Positions 35,327-45,500 of a stretch of 58,229 bases of DNA are shown here, in pieces. Each line of letters starts with the position of its first letter. Positions within the stretch are counted from its first letter, which is position 1. Origin of the DNA: an uncultured Rhodospirillaceae bacterium (GTDB lineage: Bacteria; Pseudomonadota; Alphaproteobacteria; UBA8366); assembly GCA_913043025.1 (NCBI GenBank), contig CAJWLM010000004.1:140443-198671 (forward strand), in the 5' to 3' direction. The position numbers were made by a program, and so were the translations under genes. The notes beneath the pieces are model-generated. The model saw only the letters and a program-made list of their open reading frames with translations. It did not search any database and was not told the origin of the DNA.

Positions 35327-36294
35327 TATTTTTCATCCTGCGATGCAAAACTTACACGTGGGTCCATCGCTATTTGGCAAATATCGGCGATGAAACTTCC
35401 CGTGAGGGTCATTAATGTGGCGAAAAGGAGACCTACCAAAGCTAAGTTGAAATCATTCCCAAGTATGGCATCAAATATTGTCTTTCCTACACCCAACCAC
35501 GAAAACATTGTTTCTGTGATTAAGGCACCTGAGAAAACTCCACCAAGGCTGATCCCAATCATAGTTATGATTGGCAGCATGGAGTTGCGAAACGCGTGGT
35601 TCAAGGTAACTTTATAGGTATTAGCACCTTTGGCGCGAGCTGTACGAATATAGTCCTGGCGAAGTGTCTGACGCATATTTGCCCTCATGAATCGTGTGAG
35701 ACCACCCGCGGTATGCAATGTCAGTACAATGAGAGGCAAAACCATATAGGATATTCGATCCCAAAGATCTCCCTTTCCAACGGTTTCCATGCCACCGGCA
35801 GGGAACCAAGATAGTGTTACTGAGAAAAAAATTATGACTAAAAGTGCGAGCCAAAAAGGAGGGATTGAAATGCCTGCGAAGCATAAGAGGTTAATTAGGT
35901 AATCGGTTTTCGTGTTTGGTCTGATCGCAGCAAAAATGCCAATTGGTATTGCTATCGCTAACGCAAAAAATAGGCTTAGACCCATAAGTAACACTGTATT
36001 CCCCATCCGCGGCCAGAGAATATCCATTACAGGCTGCGCGTATACACGGGAATATCCAAAATCACCATAGAGTGCGGATTGTGCCCAGTTCCAATAACGA
36101 GAGACTAAAGGTTGATCAAGTCCGTAGAGTTTCTTCAACCGGCTGGAGTCTTCAGAAGTCAATTCCGGGTTTGACGCGATCATTAAATCTATCGGGTCAC
36201 CTGGCATAAAACCAATCAAGCAATATATCACAAAGGATACAATGAGGACCACAACCGCACTCTCGAATACTCGGCATACAACAAAGTTCAGCAT
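35326..36294 (-). CDS. Peptide/nickel-type ABC transporter permease (DppB/OppB)
   Basis: This permease is 322 residues from the ATG at 36294; a TTG at 36315 would extend it. It has six hydrophobic segments, the GFMPGDPIDLM N-terminal block of the family, and the EAA loop (RTARAKGANTYKVTLNHAFRNSM). It sits two bases after the stop of the binding-protein gene and is coupled to the DppC-type gene. Together they form the membrane channel of an importer for peptides, nickel chelates, opines or similar solutes. Confidence 0.92.
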   Translation of the reverse strand: MLNFVVCRVFESAVVVLIVSFVIYCLIGFMPGDPIDLMIASNPELTSEDSSRLKKLYGLDQPLVSRYWNWAQSALYGDFGYSRVYAQPVMDILWPRMGNTVLLMGLSLFFALAIAIPIGIFAAIRPNTKTDYLINLLCFAGISIPPFWLALLVIIFFSVTLSWFPAGGMETVGKGDLWDRISYMVLPLIVLTLHTAGGLTRFMRANMRQTLRQDYIRTARAKGANTYKVTLNHAFRNSMLPIITMIGISLGGVFSGALITETMFSWLGVGKTIFDAILGNDFNLALVGLLFATLMTLTGSFIADICQIAMDPRVSFASQDEK

Positions 36295-36296
36295 AA

Positions 36297-37970
36297 TTAT
36301 TCTTTGACCCCCCAATGCTCGACCCAGTTAGCTGTCGAATACTGGTGGCCTGTTGGTTCAATCCCATTCAGCCACTTCGGAATAATATGACTGGTAGCAC
36401 GAAAATAGAGGGGCAATGCGGGCAATTCCTCGGCGTAGAGCTGTTGAAGCCTTTTCCTTAACTTTCGTTGGGCAGGCTGCTCACATTTTTTTTCTGCCTC
36501 ATCCAGCATCTTGTCCATTCTTGGGTCTGTAAATCCAGGAAAATTCTGCCCTGACCATCCATTAGTTTTTGAAGGTATCATTGCAGAATGAAGCTGTGAG
36601 CGCGGCAAGCTATTTGGGGCCGATAGCCATGCGTACATTGCAAGCGATTTGAACCTTCTCTGGTTAATCGTATTACCAAAATAGACACGGGGAGGTTGAT
36701 TTTTTATGCGCACCCCAACTCCCACATGTCTCCATTGGCTTTGTAAAACTTGCTGTATTAGTTCGCGTGTTTTATCACCTGAAGTAGTCATTAATTCGAA
36801 GCGCAATGCTTCGCCTTTATGATTATAACGAAGGCCATCTTTATTTGTCGACCACCCTGCCTCATCAAGGAGTTTGCGTGCTTTCTGTGGATTGAAAGCA
36901 TATTTTTTCACATCTTGATTGTAGGATGCGTCCAGTGGATTGATATTCGAGTGGGCAACAGGTTGATGGCCCTTAAAGAGCTGACTTGAAATAGCATTGC
37001 GGTCGACAGAATATAAAAGTGCTTGTCGAACTCTGCGGTCCTTTAAAATTGGGTTATCAAAATTAAAGTCGATGTGTTCATAAATTAAGCTGGGCTTATA
37101 TAAAAATTCAAATCTCTCGCCATAACGTTGCTGAAAGGCAAGTGCTTGGTCGATGGTCAGGCCGATTTCACCAGCGATCATGTCGATACCGCCAGCTAGT
37201 AGGTTTGCAGTAATTGATGCAGTGTTTTCAATTGCTAGCACGGTTATACGCTTGAAATGTGGCTTGCGGCCCCACCAAAATTTATTTTGTTCAAAAATTA
37301 CATGGCTGCCGGGCACTACTTTATTAACGACATATGGCCCGAACCAAAGACCGGGGTTGGTAGTCTCTGTTTCGTAGGCACTTCGATTGCGGTACTCTGC
37401 AGGTATGGAAAAGTTTTTCGCCTCAATATGGGCTGGTAGCAGTTGAAAGTTATCTAAATTTGCGAAGTCACAAGTTTGCTGGTCTAGGTGCATAATGAAA
37501 CTGTGGCTATCAAGAATTTCTATGTTACTTATTCGCCTAAAGATCTCATAATCAGATACTCCAGTGAGTTTGTGTTTTCCAACTTTCCAAGTGAAGAGAA
37601 CATCTTTTGTCGTGATAGGCGTCCCGTCCCCCCAAACAGCACGTTTATCGAGTCTAAAAGTGACTGAGACGCCATCGTTCCCATAAGATTTTTTCCCAAA
37701 CACTGCCATTCCATTTTGTATGCTTGGCAGCATATCGCAAAGCACACAGACCAAGTTCCAGTTTTCATCATAAAGTGTCATGCGCTTTCGTGCGAAAGCA
37801 AGTATATAGGACTTGGCCATCATGCTATTAATCAACGGATTAAAGTTATTAGGAAACTGGGTTACGCCGATCACGAGAGTATCTTTAGGGTAAGCCGGCA
37901 TATTCCACATGAGACAAAAAAATAGAAGAAGTGACGCGATTTTATTAGCTGATTTCTGATCGGGACGCAT
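36297..37970 (-). CDS. Solute-binding protein, family 5 (peptide/nickel/opine type)
   Basis: This 557-residue periplasmic binding protein has a signal peptide (about 1-27, hydrophobic core ASLLLFFCLMWN). Family blocks are LVIGVTQFPNNFNPLINS, a DGVSVTFRLDKRAVWGDGTPITTKDVLFTW region, and FNFDNPILKDRRVRQALLYSVDRNAI. It binds a substrate such as a short peptide and passes it to the two permeases. The frame extends to 38039, but the ATG at 37970 gives a proper signal peptide. It is divergent from the TauD-type gene, with palindromes in the gap. Confidence 0.9.
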   Translation of the reverse strand: MRPDQKSANKIASLLLFFCLMWNMPAYPKDTLVIGVTQFPNNFNPLINSMMAKSYILAFARKRMTLYDENWNLVCVLCDMLPSIQNGMAVFGKKSYGNDGVSVTFRLDKRAVWGDGTPITTKDVLFTWKVGKHKLTGVSDYEIFRRISNIEILDSHSFIMHLDQQTCDFANLDNFQLLPAHIEAKNFSIPAEYRNRSAYETETTNPGLWFGPYVVNKVVPGSHVIFEQNKFWWGRKPHFKRITVLAIENTASITANLLAGGIDMIAGEIGLTIDQALAFQQRYGERFEFLYKPSLIYEHIDFNFDNPILKDRRVRQALLYSVDRNAISSQLFKGHQPVAHSNINPLDASYNQDVKKYAFNPQKARKLLDEAGWSTNKDGLRYNHKGEALRFELMTTSGDKTRELIQQVLQSQWRHVGVGVRIKNQPPRVYFGNTINQRRFKSLAMYAWLSAPNSLPRSQLHSAMIPSKTNGWSGQNFPGFTDPRMDKMLDEAEKKCEQPAQRKLRKRLQQLYAEELPALPLYFRATSHIIPKWLNGIEPTGHQYSTANWVEHWGVKE

Positions 37971-38365
37971 ATCTACTATCCTCAAAGAATTTGAAAAATC
38001 GATTGACTGCCACGTAAGCAATCGGAGCAGGCAGTGCATTCATCTCCAACCCATAATCGGTCATATAGATCATACGGGTGGCGTGATCCGCTGGGCATTG
38101 TACTATGTCTCAAATCGGGGTGGCTTGGAGTGAGTCATCATTTGATGCAAATATTAATTACATTTGTAATGAGGTTATACCTCTAGAATTACTCCGCTAT
38201 AATGGTAACGTCGATGCCAGTCTAGTCGTCTTAAGGAAACTTCGGGACCAATAGCTCTCATATACTAAACTCTAGTGGGTGTTTGCTCTGATGCCAGCTT
38301 ACTGTGCGTTGGGCTGGAACCCGTTAATATCGTACGCTATTCTGTGCAATAGAGGGAGATCGAAT
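37971..38365. other. Regulatory gap between the importer and the dioxygenase gene
   Basis: This 395-base divergent gap holds the two adjacent palindromes at 38157-38183 and a TATAAT (38198-38203) facing the dioxygenase gene; no good -35 is visible. Transcription from there would leave a leader of about 155 bases, in which the octamer gatgccag occurs twice (near 38213 and 38290). I recognise no riboswitch. Confidence 0.5.
38157..38183. promoter_or_regulatory. Two adjacent palindromes, probable operators
   Basis: attaca-tt-tgtaat (38157-38170) is a perfect 6-2-6 palindrome, and gaggt-tat-acctc (38171-38183) follows directly as a perfect 5-3-5 palindrome. They lie 15 bases before a TATAAT (38198-38203). 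This arrangement suits one or two repressors controlling the dioxygenase and perhaps the divergent ABC operon. No regulator gene is adjacent. Confidence 0.5.
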
Positions 38366-39202
38366 GTGATACAATCTAAAGATATTTCGTTTGCGCTCGG
38401 TGCTGAAATTTTTGGCATTGACCTTGCCAGTCCATTGGTTCCGAACCTTGTGCAAGAAATCCATCAAATATTTTTAGACCGATTGGTGCTGGTATTCCGC
38501 AACCAAATTCTAACGCCAAAGCAGCAAGTTAGATTTGCGCGTTACTTTGGATCGGTTGTTCCATATCCATTCCTTAAAGGCCTCGAATGTTGTCCAGAGG
38601 TTCTCGAAGTGATTACTCAACCAGAGGATGGTGTGAACTTTGGTGGTGGTTGGCACACCGATACTCCATACCTAGAAATTCCCTCATTAGGCTCTGTTTT
38701 GTATGCGAAAGAACTACCGCCTGTTGGGGGTGATACTCTTTTTTCCAATATGTATATGGCGTATAACACATTAGACAAAAAGACCCGCAGCTTTTTGGAT
38801 GGGCAGCTTGGGGTTCACTCTGCAAATAAGCGCTACGCAAAGCCTGCGGATCGTTCACAAATATATGGTCAGATAAAACAGGCTGAGAACAAGGAAAACA
38901 TGAGTACGGAAAATTACCATCCAATTATCCGCACGCATTGTGAGACGAACCGTAAATCACTATTTGTGAGTTCTCTCCACACAACAACGATTAAAGGAAT
39001 GAAAGAAAAAGCTGCGGATATAATGCTTACACGTCTTTATGAGCATCAGGCCAGGGATGCGTTTACCTGCCGTGTTGTCTGGGAACCAGACACATTAGTA
39101 ATTTGGGATAATCGTTGTGTTCTTCATAATGCACTATTTGATTATGCAGGTTACAAACGGCGTATGCATCGTGTCACAATTGAAGGTGACCGACCCACCT
39201 AA
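38366..39202 (+). CDS. TauD/TfdA-family Fe(II)/2-oxoglutarate dioxygenase
   Basis: This protein is 278 residues from the GTG at 38366, chosen because GGGAG lies 8 bases upstream; the open frame starts at 38279. The facial triad is visible: His and Asp in GGGWHTDTPYLE, and the distal His in WDNRCVLHNAL. The Arg that binds 2-oxoglutarate is in YKRRMHRVTI. Such enzymes hydroxylate taurine, alkyl sulfates, phenoxyacetates, carnitine-like compounds and others; the substrate here is unknown. It is divergent from the ABC importer and near the RraA-like gene, so it may be part of one catabolic unit. Confidence 0.9.
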   Translation: MIQSKDISFALGAEIFGIDLASPLVPNLVQEIHQIFLDRLVLVFRNQILTPKQQVRFARYFGSVVPYPFLKGLECCPEVLEVITQPEDGVNFGGGWHTDTPYLEIPSLGSVLYAKELPPVGGDTLFSNMYMAYNTLDKKTRSFLDGQLGVHSANKRYAKPADRSQIYGQIKQAENKENMSTENYHPIIRTHCETNRKSLFVSSLHTTTIKGMKEKAADIMLTRLYEHQARDAFTCRVVWEPDTLVIWDNRCVLHNALFDYAGYKRRMHRVTIEGDRPT

Positions 39203-39255
39203 AGTTAGGGTGTTAAAAAAACTACGGCGATACTCTCCAATTTTGAGAAACGGTC

Positions 39256-39879
39256 CTAGATCTCAAACTTATTTGTCCATCGCGCTTCCGTGTCTCTTAT
39301 TTTCAATGCAGTAGATATGATGGGATCTTTCATCTCAGGTGGGATCACTAAAATACCTGTAGTGTCCCCAAATATAATATCACCGGGACGGATTTGAACA
39401 CCATCAAGATTAATTGGTTGATTATGCGATAATGTTTCGAGGTCCCATTGGCTCTTTATTGGCGAAAACCCCTTACAGAAGACCGGAAAATTAAGTAATT
39501 TGATTTCGTCCGCATCCCGGGTTGCCCCATTTATTACCACGCCAGAAACACCGCGTGGCTTCGCCCGGTTGCAATGGTTCTCTCCCCACGTGCCAGTATC
39601 TGTGCGCCCTGCAGCATCAATTAGTATAATCTCTCCTTCGCTTGCAAGCTCTCTCGATACCTGTGCATGGGTCACCAAGGCATCTGCATGATTTGCGGAA
39701 GCATGTTTTGGTATTTGTTGAACAGTGAATGCGGTGCCCGCCATCCGTGTTCCTGTGGGGCCGAGATATGTGTAGCCATGAAGTACGGTGCGTGGCAAAG
39801 CCATACCCTCCATTGCATCGCTTATATGGCCTGATTGTAATTCTTTCAGGTGTTCGTAGTCTTTGGTGGATAAGGGCAT
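39256..39879 (-). CDS. RraA-like / 4-hydroxy-4-methyl-2-oxoglutarate aldolase family protein
   Basis: This 207-residue protein is of the RraA/HMG aldolase fold. Visible blocks are the N-terminal HISDAMEGM, a central GTAFTVQQIP, the metal/substrate region GVVINGATRDADEI with Arg-Asp, and GDIIFGDTTGILVIPPE. The Arg-Asp pair and the GD...GD-x2-G pattern are those of the aldolase branch, which cleaves HMG or oxaloacetate to pyruvate with a divalent metal; RraA proper binds RNase E. The neighbouring dioxygenase and importer favour an enzyme. It is convergent with the dioxygenase gene. Confidence 0.85.
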   Translation of the reverse strand: MPLSTKDYEHLKELQSGHISDAMEGMALPRTVLHGYTYLGPTGTRMAGTAFTVQQIPKHASANHADALVTHAQVSRELASEGEIILIDAAGRTDTGTWGENHCNRAKPRGVSGVVINGATRDADEIKLLNFPVFCKGFSPIKSQWDLETLSHNQPINLDGVQIRPGDIIFGDTTGILVIPPEMKDPIISTALKIRDTEARWTNKFEI

Positions 39880-40178
39880 GAACCGACTCTAGTGAAATAT
39901 TATTAGATATATGGACATCAAGGTACGTCACCACATTACGTAAGAACTTAATTGATGATTTGCGTATATAATACTGCCATTTTTTCAATAGGTTTGGTTT
40001 ATTTTACAACGATGGATTATTAAAACTTTATGCGGAATTTGCAGATGACTTTTTCTGTCAGCTGAAAGTAAGAAAGGAAGCGACTTATTTAGCTGCAATC
40101 ACGATCGTAGAATAATGATTGATGAATATTATGGTAGATCCTTCAATTTTGGCGTTCACAGCAGATTAAATTTGAGTG

Positions 40179-40213
40179 GTGCCAGATAGAAAGAGTTATT
40201 CTGAGTCTGGCAC
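40179..40213. other. Stem-loop upstream of the imu promoter
   Basis: gtgccaga (40179-40186) pairs perfectly with tctggcac (40206-40213). Inside the 19-base loop, agaa and ttct extend the stem. No T-run follows directly, so it is not a standard terminator. It may be part of a small RNA or a protein-binding site. Confidence 0.35.
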
Positions 40214-40267
40214 TTTCGGGTTCACAAGTATTAGGCGGATATTTTTTTTCTTGCTTTTATTACGCAC

Positions 40268-40297
40268 TTGACAGTGTTCATGTTTTGTTCTTATTCT
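40268..40297 (+). promoter_or_regulatory. LexA box inside the imuA-imuB-dnaE2 promoter
   Basis: A consensus -35 TTGACA (40268-40273) and a TATTCT -10 (40292-40297) flank GTTC-atgtttt-GTTC (40276-40290). This is the GTTC-N7-GTTC direct-repeat operator of alphaproteobacterial LexA. The box fills the spacer, so LexA should block RNA polymerase until DNA damage. Confidence 0.88.
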
Positions 40298-40305
40298 AAT
40301 TGCTT

Positions 40306-41058
40306 ATGGAGAAGAATTTAAAAGCATCTAGGGGAAAAGATTTGCGTGCATTGAAGGCGCAGATCCATAAGATCGAGCGGCCAAAAAAGCGGCGTTCTGA
40401 GTCTTTAACTTTAGGGCTGAAGGCAATAGATTCTACACTGCCTGAAGGCGGAATCGCTACATCAGCAGTACACGAGGTGACTGGCAGTTCCGGCAATGGA
40501 TTTGCAGCATTTTTAGCCGGTCAAGCTTGCAGCATTAATAGGCCTATTCTTTGGTGTGTTGAAGATGATTCTTCGAAAATGTTGTATGGTCCTGGATTAG
40601 TGGTATTCGGCGTCAAAATGGATCTCCTTATAATGGCACGTTGCCGAGGAACAGATGAAATCCTTTGGGCAATGGAGGAGGGGCTTAGGGAAAAATCCAT
40701 CGGGTTAGTAGTCGGCGAGTTGTCGAAGTCGGTTTCGTTAACCGCTAGTCGACGATTGCAACTGGCAGCCGAGGCTGGTTGTACGATTGGACTTATTTTG
40801 CACGACGGGGCGTCTGAAGAGATTGCAGCTCCGAGTGCGGTGACAACACGCTGGCGAGTAGATTCTCTACCAACTCTTAAAAGTGGGACAATGAATAATA
40901 AAACGCGCTGGGGTTTGTCACTTTGCCGTTGTCGGAGTGTAACAAAAAAAAGATCTTGGGATGTGGAGTGGGACAATGCGGCGAATACTCTCGCTTTGGT
41001 TTCCGATGCTAAGTGTGGAACGTTGGCATCGCCAAACCAAGTATGCCTCAAAAACTAA
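40306..41058 (+). CDS. imuA: ImuA, SOS mutagenesis accessory protein
   Basis: This protein is about 250 residues, related to the RecA/SulA fold. Blocks are LRALKAQIHKIER near the start, LGLKAIDSTLPEGGIATSAVHEVTG (the ImuA signature), GPGLVVFGV and GLVVGELSKSVSLTASRRLQLAAEAG. It bridges ImuB and DnaE2 in translesion synthesis. The start is uncertain: the ATG at 40306 lies only 8-9 bases past the -10 box, so the mRNA would be almost leaderless, whereas a TTG at 40342 has an AGGGGA site 6 bases upstream and would give MRALKAQIHKIE. The 3' end overlaps imuB by 83 bases. Confidence 0.9.
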   Translation: MEKNLKASRGKDLRALKAQIHKIERPKKRRSESLTLGLKAIDSTLPEGGIATSAVHEVTGSSGNGFAAFLAGQACSINRPILWCVEDDSSKMLYGPGLVVFGVKMDLLIMARCRGTDEILWAMEEGLREKSIGLVVGELSKSVSLTASRRLQLAAEAGCTIGLILHDGASEEIAAPSAVTTRWRVDSLPTLKSGTMNNKTRWGLSLCRCRSVTKKRSWDVEWDNAANTLALVSDAKCGTLASPNQVCLKN

Positions 41059-42511
41059 AAAGTCACTGCCAGTACCAATAGTTCTTACGGATTACATTAA
41101 CGGTGTTTGCTTTGTTTCTGATGCTAATCACGACGCTTTGGCTAGTGGTGTTACCCCTCGAATGTCTCTTGCTGATGCGAGGGCATTAGAGCCCAATTTA
41201 AAAATAGTGCCGGCAGACCCGCGTGCCGATACCAGTATGCTCGGAAAAATAGCGAACTGGGCTACTCGTTATACTCCATGGGTCGCGATCTGTGGCCGTG
41301 ATGGGTTATGGCTTGATATCAGTGGCTGCGCACATTTGTTAGGTGGTGAGGAGGCCATGATAAAAGATCTAACTGTGCATTTAAGCAATTTTGGTTTCAC
41401 TTCGCGTTTCAGTATTGCTGACACGCCTGGGGCTGCTTGGGCTATGGCACACTATGGGGGCGAAGAAAAGTTGATTGCTCCTGATGCACAGCGATTGGCA
41501 TTGGCCTCCTTACCTGTGATTGCGCTACGCATTGGTGACATTAAGGCAGTTGAACTTATTCGTCTCGGCATCAGTAGTATCGGTGATCTTTATGCTCTAC
41601 CGCGCGCTGCTATAGCGAAGCGGTTTGGCATGGTAATTAGCGAGCGGCTGGATCAAGCACTTGGACTAATGCCAGAGCCCATATCACCTCGTCGCCCACT
41701 ACCTAAATATCGTGCCGAATGCTCTTTTCTCGAGCCGGTCAGTCGAAAAGATAATATTGAATCCTGTCTACTTCAGTTGTTGGAAGATATTTGTTCAAAC
41801 TTAGAATGCGCTAGCCAGGGTGTGCGGCAATTAATTCTTGATTTATTCTTAGTTGAGGGAGCCACTAAAACACTTCACGTTGGTACGGTGAGACCGGTTA
41901 GAGAGGCCAAATGTATAGCCAAACTTTTTGCTGAGCCACTCAGTAAAATAGATTCTGGTTTTGGAATCGAGACTATGATCCTTTCTGCACAGGTTGTTGA
42001 ACCTCTAACAGAATCTCAGATTAATGTCTTGGTCGACGAGAGAAATGAGGAAATAGTTCCTCTCGCATCTTTGCTCGATAGGTTAGGTAGCCGGCTCAAT
42101 TTCGAGCATGTGACGAGATTGGTGCCAAAGGCTAGTCATTTGCCAGATCATGCCATGAGGCAGGTTTCAGTTGCAGAAAGCAACATGCACGGGTTTTGGC
42201 CTGAGACGCAGATCCGACCTCTTGTTCTTTTAGATCAACCAGAATCCGTCGAAAGTATTACTGGTATTGCGTATTATCAGCCACCCGAAGTATTTCGTTG
42301 GCGTCAGAACAGGTACAGTGTGCGCGCGACAGAAGGACCGGAACGAATAGCCCCCGAATGGTGGCGTCGTGACAGAGCTTGGGCTAGAGGGCTGAGAGAT
42401 TACTGGCGCGTAGAAGCTGAGGAAGGGCGTCGATTTTGGTTATTTTGTGAAGGTAGAAGAGATAGACAGTGCAATTCATTGCGTTGGTATTTACACGGAT
42501 TTTTTGCGTGA
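40976..42511 (+). CDS. imuB: ImuB, Y-family polymerase homologue
   Basis: This 511-residue protein is a Y-family DNA polymerase relative that known members show to be catalytically inactive and to act as the beta-clamp hub of the mutasome. Blocks are MRRILSLWFPMLSVERW, VSDANHDALASGVTPRMSLADARAL, the helix-hairpin-helix-like region RLGISSIGDLYALPRAAIAKRFG, and a little-finger-like domain in the second half. The ATG at 40976 has GGAG 7 bases upstream and is preferred to the ATG at 40961. It overlaps imuA by 83 bases, and dnaE2 begins one base after its stop. Confidence 0.93.
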   Translation: MRRILSLWFPMLSVERWHRQTKYASKTKKSLPVPIVLTDYINGVCFVSDANHDALASGVTPRMSLADARALEPNLKIVPADPRADTSMLGKIANWATRYTPWVAICGRDGLWLDISGCAHLLGGEEAMIKDLTVHLSNFGFTSRFSIADTPGAAWAMAHYGGEEKLIAPDAQRLALASLPVIALRIGDIKAVELIRLGISSIGDLYALPRAAIAKRFGMVISERLDQALGLMPEPISPRRPLPKYRAECSFLEPVSRKDNIESCLLQLLEDICSNLECASQGVRQLILDLFLVEGATKTLHVGTVRPVREAKCIAKLFAEPLSKIDSGFGIETMILSAQVVEPLTESQINVLVDERNEEIVPLASLLDRLGSRLNFEHVTRLVPKASHLPDHAMRQVSVAESNMHGFWPETQIRPLVLLDQPESVESITGIAYYQPPEVFRWRQNRYSVRATEGPERIAPEWWRRDRAWARGLRDYWRVEAEEGRRFWLFCEGRRDRQCNSLRWYLHGFFA

Positions 42512-42512
42512 A

Positions 42513-45500
42513 ATGTATATAGATACCCCCGACTACGCTGAGATTCAGGTAACTTCTAATTTTAGTTTTATGCGTGCTGCCTCACATCCAGAAGAGCTGG
42601 TAACACAGGCTGCCGCGTTTGGTTACAGAGCAATCGGCATTACTGATCGTAATAGTCTCTCGGGCTTAGTGCGTGCACATGTTGAGGCAAAAAAAGTAGG
42701 TATTCCTCTACTGGTTGGTTCTAGGATAGACCTTAAGGATGGGGCTAGCATTCTTGCGTACCCCGAAAATCGTCCAGCATATGGGCGATTGTCGAAACTA
42801 ATTACACTAGGTCGCCGTCGTTCGCCGAAAGGTGAATGCGAACTTTACCGTGAAGATGTATTGAAACATTCTACTGGCATGGTTTTGGTCTCTATACCTC
42901 CTAGAAGTTGCAATGTTGAATTTGAGGTAGAGCTAGCTGCATTAAATTCGGCTATTCCCGGATTTGTATATCTTGCCGCTAGCCACTCACTTCGCGGTGA
43001 CGATGACGCACATTTGGGTTGGCTGTCCAAAGTTGCAGCACGGACAGGTGTACCAATGGTTGCTACTAACGATGTTCTAATGCATCGAGAGTCTCGCCGT
43101 CCTTTGTTAGATATCCTGACTTGCACTCGTAAGAATATTACCGTCGATACAGCTGGTTATTGGATATCGCGCAATGGCGAACGACGAATAAAATCTAGAG
43201 AAGAGATGGCGCTACTGTTTGCGCATTATCCAGGTGCGCTTGTGCGTACAGTAGAAATCGCCGAACGCTGTCACTTTTCACTTGACGAACTCATCTATGA
43301 ATATCCCAATGAGGTCACGCCAAGTGGTAGAAGTCCCCAAGTAGAACTGGAACAGTTGACAAATATTGGGTCTAAAAAGCGTTATCCAAATGGGATTTCA
43401 GAAAAAGTCAAAGATCAAATTTCTCACGAATTAACGCTGATAGGTGAACTCGGTTATGCACCTTACTTCCTTACTGTCTATGACCTAGTTAGGTTCGCAC
43501 GAAGCAAAGGCATTCTCTGTCAAGGTCGCGGTTCCGCCGCTAATTCAGCTGTTTGTTTTTGTCTTGGTATAACCTCAGTGGATCCATCTCAGAGCGATAT
43601 TTTATTTGAGCGGTTTATTTCTTCCGAGCGTGAAGAGCCACCAGATATTGATGTTGACTTTGAGCATGAGCGGCGCGAAGAGGTAATCCAGTACATTTAT
43701 GAAAAGTATGGCCGCGAACGAGCTGCAATGACAGCTGTAGTCATAACTTATAAAAATCGTAGCTCGATTCGTGACGTAGGTAAGGCATTAGGGCTATCTC
43801 AAGATGTGATTGATGCCCTATTGAAACAGGATTTGAGTCTATTACGCAGTGATATTGACTTGGATCAGCTTCGGGAAGTTGGTCTTAATCCTGAAGACCC
43901 GCGTCTTCGTTTGACGTTACGCTTAGCTTCAGAATTACTAGGATTTCCTCGTCACTTGTCACAGCATGTTGGTGGTTTTGTGATTAGTCGTGGATTACTG
44001 TCCGAAATAGTGCCACTCGAAAATGCGGCTATGGAGGGGCGCACAGTGATCGGCTGGAATAAGGATGATCTTGATGCTCTTGGCATATTAAAAATAGATG
44101 TACTATCTCTCGGGATACTGACCTGTATTAGAAAGGCATTCGATTTATTAAAAAGCTATTATGCGGTTGATTTTGATTTGGCATCTATCCCCACAGAAGA
44201 TCCGGCTGTCTACAATATGCTATGTGCAGCCGACTCAATAGGTGTATTTCAGGTTGAAAGTCGTGCGCAGATAGCATTTTTACCACGAATGAAGCCGCGC
44301 TCATTTTACGATTTGGTAATTGAAGTAGCGATAGTGAGACCAGGACCAATTCAAGGAGACATGGTCCATCCTTATCTTAGGCGACGGAATGGTGAGGAAG
44401 AAGTAAACTTTCCTTCCGAAGAACTCCGTGATGTATTGGAAAAGACGCTTGGTGTTCCTCTATTTCAGGAGCAGGCAATGAAAATTGCTATTACTGGTGC
44501 CGGCTTCAGTCCTAACGAGGCTGACGCGTTGCGTCGTGCCATGGCAACTTTCCGTCACATGGACAATATCCATGCTTTTCGTAGCAAATTCATTTCTGGC
44601 ATGCTTACTAATGGTTATGACTTAGATTTTGCCAAGAGCTGTTTTCAGCAGATTGAAGGATTTGGGAGTTATGGGTTCCCTGAAAGTCATGCAGCGAGTT
44701 TTGCTCTTCTAGTCTATGTCTCAGCTTGGTTGAAGTGTCATTACCCAGCCGTTTTTGCGACTGCCCTACTTAATAGCCAACCGATGGGGTTTTATGCACC
44801 AGCGCAAATTGTGAGAGATGTTAAGGAGCATGGAATAGGCGTACTGCAGCCGGATATTAATCATTCAGACTGGGACAATGTACTAGAACCTGGCGACGCT
44901 GGTATTGCCATTAGACTTGGGTTTCGCCAAATTAAAGGTTTTCGAAAAGAAGATGCAATTCGGTTGATTGCTATGCGCGGCAATGGTTATCGTGATGTAC
45001 CTTCTGTGTGGCAACGATCTGGTCTTAGGCCAGCAGTTTTGCGGAGGTTGGCACGGGCTGATGTCTTCAATTCGGTTGGGCTCGGACGTCGTGATGCGAT
45101 GTGGTCGGTCGCGGGACTTGGAGAACAGCCTCCACCATTATTTTCTAACGCTATGATGGAAGAGGAGACTAGTGAAAGCTCCCCAATAAAGTTGCCAGTG
45201 ATGCCACTTGGTGTCGAAGTAGTGGAGGATTACGACATGCTGCGTTTGACGTTAAAATGTCATCCGTTAGAATTGCTTAAACCGCAGTTAAGCGAAGTGG
45301 TGAGTGCTAACAGACTATTATCGGTAGGATCTGGAGCTCGGCATTCTGTCGCCGGGCTAGTACTCTGTCGTCAGAGGCCCTCCAGCGCTAAGGGAGTCTG
45401 TTTTTTAACGTTAGAGGATGAAACTGGCATTGCAAATATAATTGTTTGGCCTGAAAAGTATGAGTACTTTCGTCGCCAAATCTTAAGCGCGCGGTTAATG

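Larger units (their letters stand above)
39880..40305. other. Gap between the RraA-like gene and imuA
   Basis: This 426-base divergent gap contains the LexA-controlled promoter at its right end and a strong hairpin (listed separately). The remainder is AT-rich with no ORF or tRNA that I can support. A TATAAT near 39964 may be chance. Confidence 0.5.
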
